Shown here: one piece after another, positions 60,115 through 64,000 of the stretch | How positions within the stretch are numbered: the first letter of the stretch is position 1 | Layout of the letters: every line of letters starts with the position of its first letter | Assembly (NCBI RefSeq): GCF_000234665.1 | Contig: NC_018324.1 | Location: 491,501 to 555,500, forward strand | Length of the DNA: 64,000 bases | Direction of reading: 5' to 3' | From: Leishmania mexicana MHOM/GT/2001/U1103 | Taxonomy: Eukaryota; Euglenozoa; Kinetoplastea; Trypanosomatida; Trypanosomatidae | Program-made: the position numbers and the translations under genes | Notes under the pieces: model-generated | Database searches by the model: none | The model's input: only the letters and a program-made list of their open reading frames with translations | Told to the model about the DNA's origin: nothing

Positions 60115-63100
60115 CTAAACAACAAGTGACTTCATGAAGCGCTCGGCCAGCGATGGGTCGAGCTCGACGCGGCGCCGAAAGTGGTGGTCACTCATCATAC
60201 GACTGCGAAGGATGCTGAGGCGCGTTTGACGGTCGCGCTCGTCGCGTAGCGTCTCTCCACGCACCTTGGCCTGCATTCCTTTGCGGTATAGCTCCTTGAA
60301 CCGGTCCCCCTTGCGGTGACGCTGAGCAGAGTCGGTGCTGGCGCTCAAGCGCTTGTCATCATCCGTGCCACCGCCGCCATTACCGCGCGTGTGGTCACGC
60401 CCGGTAACGCCGGCGGAGCCTGAGAACTCATTGATGGTAGGCTGAAAGGTACACTTCTTCAGCTCCAACACCTCCTTTTGCGCCTCCAGGTTCGCCTTCG
60501 AGATGTAGCCGTGCTTCCAGAGCCGCACGGCCTGCAGATCTCTTTCCGCTGGCGACAGCACGCGACCTCGCAACACCTTCTTCTCGTAGCCTTCCGGGTC
60601 CTGTTCGCGCAGCTTCTCCAGCTCCGCGCGGGCTTCGTCTTCCAACTGAGCTGGCGTCTTCGGTCGCCTCTTTGACGAGGCACGCGTGCGGGATCGCTCG
60701 AGTTGAATCTGTCCCGCCAAGCGCGCGATCAGGAGCTCCTCCGCCTCCTGCTGTTGGCGCTTCTCCACAGATTGCTTCCTCATCTCCTCCTTCTTCTCTT
60801 TCACGATGGCGGCGGTTTCGTAGAGACGGTTGCACAACTCCTGCGACTCTGCCTTCATGCGGCTACGTGCCGTCGACGCTCGCTGACTAGACACGCCGGT
60901 GGTGTTGACGCTGGCGCGCCCGTCACGGTTGCCCTCACCCGCACTCTTGCAATCGCTCCCTTCGGCGGCGGTGGCGGCAGCGACGTGTGAGGAGCGATGC
61001 GGACTCGATTTCTGGTACAAGCGCACAAACACCCCGTTGGGGCTCGTCAGCATCTCCTCCTGCTTGCGCAGTCGCTCTTCTTTCCGTGCGATGTCCTCCT
61101 TCAGAGAACCGGAGACGATTCGGTCACGAATCCGTTCAAGGAGGTTCAACTGGAACACTTTATTGCGTCGCTCGTCACGGTCGCGGCGGTTGTTCAGGTG
61201 GTAGAGCCGCTCAAATGGACTACGCATCATCGCTCGCTCCCGCTCCGCGTCTTCGTCGGCGATCTGTTTCTCCAGCGCGTCTAGCTTCCACTCCACCTCG
61301 CCCAGCAGCTCCTTCTCCGAGAGAGGGACGGAAGCCACAGAGGACGCAGGGCTCTGTGACGCTCGCCGCAACGGTGTTACCTGCTTGCCGCTTGCCGCGC
61401 TCCCGGCTCGGTGCCTGCGAACCGGTGAGGACGCCAAAGGCGCGAGTGACTGATACCGCACCTCGCCTGACTGTACGGCCGCAGGCGAAGAAGGGCGATA
61501 GATGCCGCGACGAGAACGGAGTGGGCTCTGACGAGGCGGCGAAGCAGCCAAGCGGGGAGTGTGGGTGCTCTGTGAGCACCACGAACAACCGCAGCCACCG
61601 CTATCGAGCAAGTGGCCTCTCCATGGTGCATTCAAGTAGTAGTAGTCCGGCTCCCACTCTGCGCCACGACGGCCATGACCGCGGGCCGCAGTGCCGCCGC
61701 AGTGGTGCACCGATCCACCTCCTCGATGATCAGACACTGTGTGATCTCCGTAGTCGTACCTTAGAAGTTCTTGTCTGCATATGGTTTGCTCTGGTTTCCT
61801 ACCGCCGTAACGCGCCCTTGAGCGGGGCGACAGTCCAGCATCTACTCGGCGGCCACTAGTACTCCTCCGGCGGTCATTGAAGTGGGAAGAAGTAAGTAGT
61901 TCCTCCTTGCCCTCGACGTCATCGCCGGTGAAGACGGAGCTGCTGGCGGCTGAGCGTGCGCTTTGCACGGCCGCCCCTCCGCACCAGTCATCCTGAACCT
62001 CGCGACTGTAGCAGCTGCTACACCGCTCCGAGAGGGCACCGAATCGCTCAAGAGAGGTGACAGCAGCTGTAGCGTACACGTCGTTACCGGTGTAGTCGTC
62101 GGAGATGCGGTGGAGCGGCACGCCACCTGTGCACAAAGGCGGCGGCGCCTTCGCGCTACTTCCTGAGTGACAGTGACACCGATGATGTGGGGGTACCTCA
62201 CCGCTGCAGCGCCGGTGGTGTGACCGTGGCCAGCCAAAGTTCCCCTCGCGGCTGTGCTGCCTCAGCTCCATCAGACGCTCGTGCGCCAGCGCGTCGCCGT
62301 GCAAGCTTCCGACGGTCAGGTGCCGCGAACCATTGCGGCGCACCGGTGACCGTGACGACAAATAACGGTACCCGTCTCGCGACAGCTCTCGACCTCGGTA
62401 GCGGCCCGTGCGCGAGTAACCAGAATGCGTCCTCCATGACTGCTCCTCCTCCTCCCCACGGTGTGTGTAACTGCCGCGACACCTCTCACCAGTGTCTGCG
62501 GTGACGCCTTTGTGGCAGCGAGACACGCCACACCCTAGTACTCGCTCTGGTGTGCTGATTGACCGCCGTTCATCATCTTGCTCCATGTCCCTCGTCAGGG
62601 TGGGAGGAACCCCACGGTCGCGATTTGGAAAGCGCTCTGCGCTCTCCTCGCGGACGATGTTCACAGAGCGACGAGACTCGTGGTGACTAAGACTGCCCCC
62701 GCTGCTACTGCGAGAGGATGGCGACGGGGCGACGACCAACTCATGATCTCCGGAAGAAGAGGCCAATCGCTGCTCTGCTTGAAGTGTGCTTGCCTTTTGC
62801 TCTGATGCTGATGACGTTCCCGGTTGGCCTCTCGAAGCAGGGGCAGGACTCGCATGTTGCGACGGCACGGCAACTTTGGCTCCACGGCACGCACGGACGT
62901 CTCTCGGTGCAGGGTCGGCAGACGACACCGCAGGCGTAGCGCGGCTCGTGGATGCGCCCACTTTTTTCACGCGTTTGCTAGTTGCCTCCGTTGTGGATCT
63001 CGACGAGGCAAGACTCGGTGAGCCAGGCGTTGTCTTTTTCGACACCTTTGACGGTTTGCGCTCCGGCTGCGGCGCCTCATCCGCCGCTGCGGCCACTACT

Positions 63101-63714
63101 GGCAACTCCTCCGTCTGCTCATCTTCCTCGACGCGGATATCAAAAGATGAGTCACTCCTGAGATCGACAACAGCAGCGGCGTGGTGGGTAGTCTCGTCGA
63201 ATTTCGTCTGTGGCTTCTGCGCAGCAACGTTGTCAGACTTTCCATTCTTCACAGCACTGGAGGAGCGCCTAGGCGGTGAAGTTTCACCGCTCATAACGTG
63301 GTCAGAAGACGCGCCATCGCTGGCAAACAGAATAGACGTTCCGGTGTTGCTGTCGGCCCCCGAGAACACAATGGAGCTGCTGGACGTGACAGAGCACCCA
63401 GACAGTCTTTGTGTGTGCGCCGCGGTGGATCCATCCGCCTTTCGCGCCACTGACGGCTTCATTCTCCGGAGAGAGGGGGTAGGAATGCTTACATGGTCCT
63501 GTTCATCGCTTCCCCGCGCACCAGAAGGAGCTCGGTGAAAAGGAGAAGGTGTCGTGGAGCGCGAGAAGGGGGCGGCTGGGGTGCCTGCCGAAGTTGAAGC
63601 TTCCTGTGCTGATGATTTCGCCGCACGCTCCGAGTGCTCCAACGCAGCACGCGGGGAGGAGACGCCAGACCCCAGCACCGGTACAACCCTCGACAAACCC
63701 TCCTCGTTTTCCAT
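60115..63714 (-). CDS. Ser/Arg-rich protein with C-terminal coiled coil, 1199 aa
   Basis: I do not recognise a named family. It starts at the ATG at 63714. Residues 1 to about 790 are rich in Ser, Arg, Pro, His and Gly and are probably disordered. From about residue 810 the chain is helical and highly charged: ELLGEVEWKLDALEKQIADE, EERLRKQEEMLTSP, a KEKKEEMRKQSVEKRQQQEA helix, and the ELKKCTFQPTINE motif near 1095. FQP-x-I-N motifs of this kind recur in trypanosomatid cytoskeletal and flagellar proteins. The end (RRVELDPSLAERFMKSL) is a short amphipathic helix. No signal peptide, membrane segment or catalytic motif is seen. A microtubule- or flagellum-associated role is inferred from the C-terminal half only. 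Confidence 0.85.
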   Translation of the reverse strand: MENEEGLSRVVPVLGSGVSSPRAALEHSERAAKSSAQEASTSAGTPAAPFSRSTTPSPFHRAPSGARGSDEQDHVSIPTPSLRRMKPSVARKADGSTAAHTQRLSGCSVTSSSSIVFSGADSNTGTSILFASDGASSDHVMSGETSPPRRSSSAVKNGKSDNVAAQKPQTKFDETTHHAAAVVDLRSDSSFDIRVEEDEQTEELPVVAAAADEAPQPERKPSKVSKKTTPGSPSLASSRSTTEATSKRVKKVGASTSRATPAVSSADPAPRDVRACRGAKVAVPSQHASPAPASRGQPGTSSASEQKASTLQAEQRLASSSGDHELVVAPSPSSRSSSGGSLSHHESRRSVNIVREESAERFPNRDRGVPPTLTRDMEQDDERRSISTPERVLGCGVSRCHKGVTADTGERCRGSYTHRGEEEEQSWRTHSGYSRTGRYRGRELSRDGYRYLSSRSPVRRNGSRHLTVGSLHGDALAHERLMELRQHSREGNFGWPRSHHRRCSGEVPPHHRCHCHSGSSAKAPPPLCTGGVPLHRISDDYTGNDVYATAAVTSLERFGALSERCSSCYSREVQDDWCGGAAVQSARSAASSSVFTGDDVEGKEELLTSSHFNDRRRSTSGRRVDAGLSPRSRARYGGRKPEQTICRQELLRYDYGDHTVSDHRGGGSVHHCGGTAARGHGRRGAEWEPDYYYLNAPWRGHLLDSGGCGCSWCSQSTHTPRLAASPPRQSPLRSRRGIYRPSSPAAVQSGEVRYQSLAPLASSPVRRHRAGSAASGKQVTPLRRASQSPASSVASVPLSEKELLGEVEWKLDALEKQIADEDAERERAMMRSPFERLYHLNNRRDRDERRNKVFQLNLLERIRDRIVSGSLKEDIARKEERLRKQEEMLTSPNGVFVRLYQKSSPHRSSHVAAATAAEGSDCKSAGEGNRDGRASVNTTGVSSQRASTARSRMKAESQELCNRLYETAAIVKEKKEEMRKQSVEKRQQQEAEELLIARLAGQIQLERSRTRASSKRRPKTPAQLEDEARAELEKLREQDPEGYEKKVLRGRVLSPAERDLQAVRLWKHGYISKANLEAQKEVLELKKCTFQPTINEFSGSAGVTGRDHTRGNGGGGTDDDKRLSASTDSAQRHRKGDRFKELYRKGMQAKVRGETLRDERDRQTRLSILRSRMMSDHHFRRRVELDPSLAERFMKSLVV

Positions 63715-64000
63715 TGACCTTTCTACCTTTTGAGATGTGGTTCCTGATTCGCGCGCCGATTTCTCCGCGGTGAGCGGCGTCTGAAACAGCTGACGGTTGA
63801 CAGAAAAAGATGTCGATTACGGATACGTGTACTGGTGGAATTATGTGCGATTGTTGGAATCTATCGAGTCGGTCGTGACGTCCTCATAGCAGCCGCCGCG
63901 CAAACGGGCAAGTCCACAGCAAGCACAAAAGAAATTCCAGTAGTCCCGGCCGCACCAGCAACCGCACCACATCGCACATGTGCGCAGGACACCAAATGAA
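63715..64000. other. Upstream flank of the 1199-aa gene to window edge
   Basis: Probably 5' UTR and spacer. No clear pyrimidine tract is visible on the minus strand, so the splice acceptor may lie outside the window. Confidence 0.5.

Noticed and set aside
59313..60125. Minus-strand frame of 270 codons upstream of the 491-aa gene
   Set aside because: Cys/Leu/Ser-rich low-complexity translation with no motif, overlapped by other equally open frames.

Overview
The window looks like nuclear DNA of a trypanosomatid protist, most likely Leishmania or a close relative such as Leptomonas. Every convincing gene lies on the minus strand. The reading frames are long, intronless and GC-rich at the third codon position. 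They are separated by 0.8-3 kb spacers full of pyrimidine tracts (on the coding strand), microsatellites and homopolymers. That is the layout of a trypanosomatid polycistronic unit whose transcripts are resolved by spliced-leader trans-splicing and polyadenylation. A 46-residue repeat I know from trypanosomatid proteins and a decayed amastin-like gene support the assignment. From memory, VCP and EF-1beta lie together on Leishmania chromosome 36, but this was not checked.

Transcription runs right to left. From the right edge the genes are: a 1199-aa Ser/Arg-rich, coiled-coil protein (60115-63714); a 491-aa protein with a mitochondrial-type N-terminus (56896-58371); an 1131-aa Kelch-repeat protein (52847-56242); a 653-aa low-complexity protein (50033-51994); a 154-aa RIIa/degenerate EF-hand protein (48409-48873); a giant 5606-aa VPS13-family lipid-transfer protein (29666-46486); EF-1beta (28111-28737); two consecutive RanBP2-type zinc-finger array proteins with mitochondrial-type N-termini (24051-25736 and 20007-22622); a CFAP36-like BART-domain protein (17111-18442); an amastin-like pseudogene (about 14213-14853); a GC-rich block that may be a degenerate retroposon (about 12240-12900); a 184-aa Cys-containing orphan (11209-11763); a 1120-aa protein with three copies of the trypanosomatid repeat (6996-10358); a 550-aa trypsin-fold/armadillo fusion whose protease half has lost catalytic residues (4535-6187); and the N-terminal half of VCP/p97/Cdc48, cut by the left edge (1-1437).

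These genes do not form a metabolic pathway, as expected of trypanosomatid units, where neighbours share transcription but rarely function. Loose themes are mitochondrial RNA-type zinc fingers, flagellar/cytoskeletal proteins (CFAP36-like, RIIa/EF-hand, coiled-coil) and membrane or protein homeostasis (VPS13, VCP). No tRNA, rRNA, CRISPR array or strand switch was seen. Translation starts were set at the first suitable ATG. Several reading frames extend upstream only through GTG or TTG codons, which were not accepted as starts in a eukaryote.
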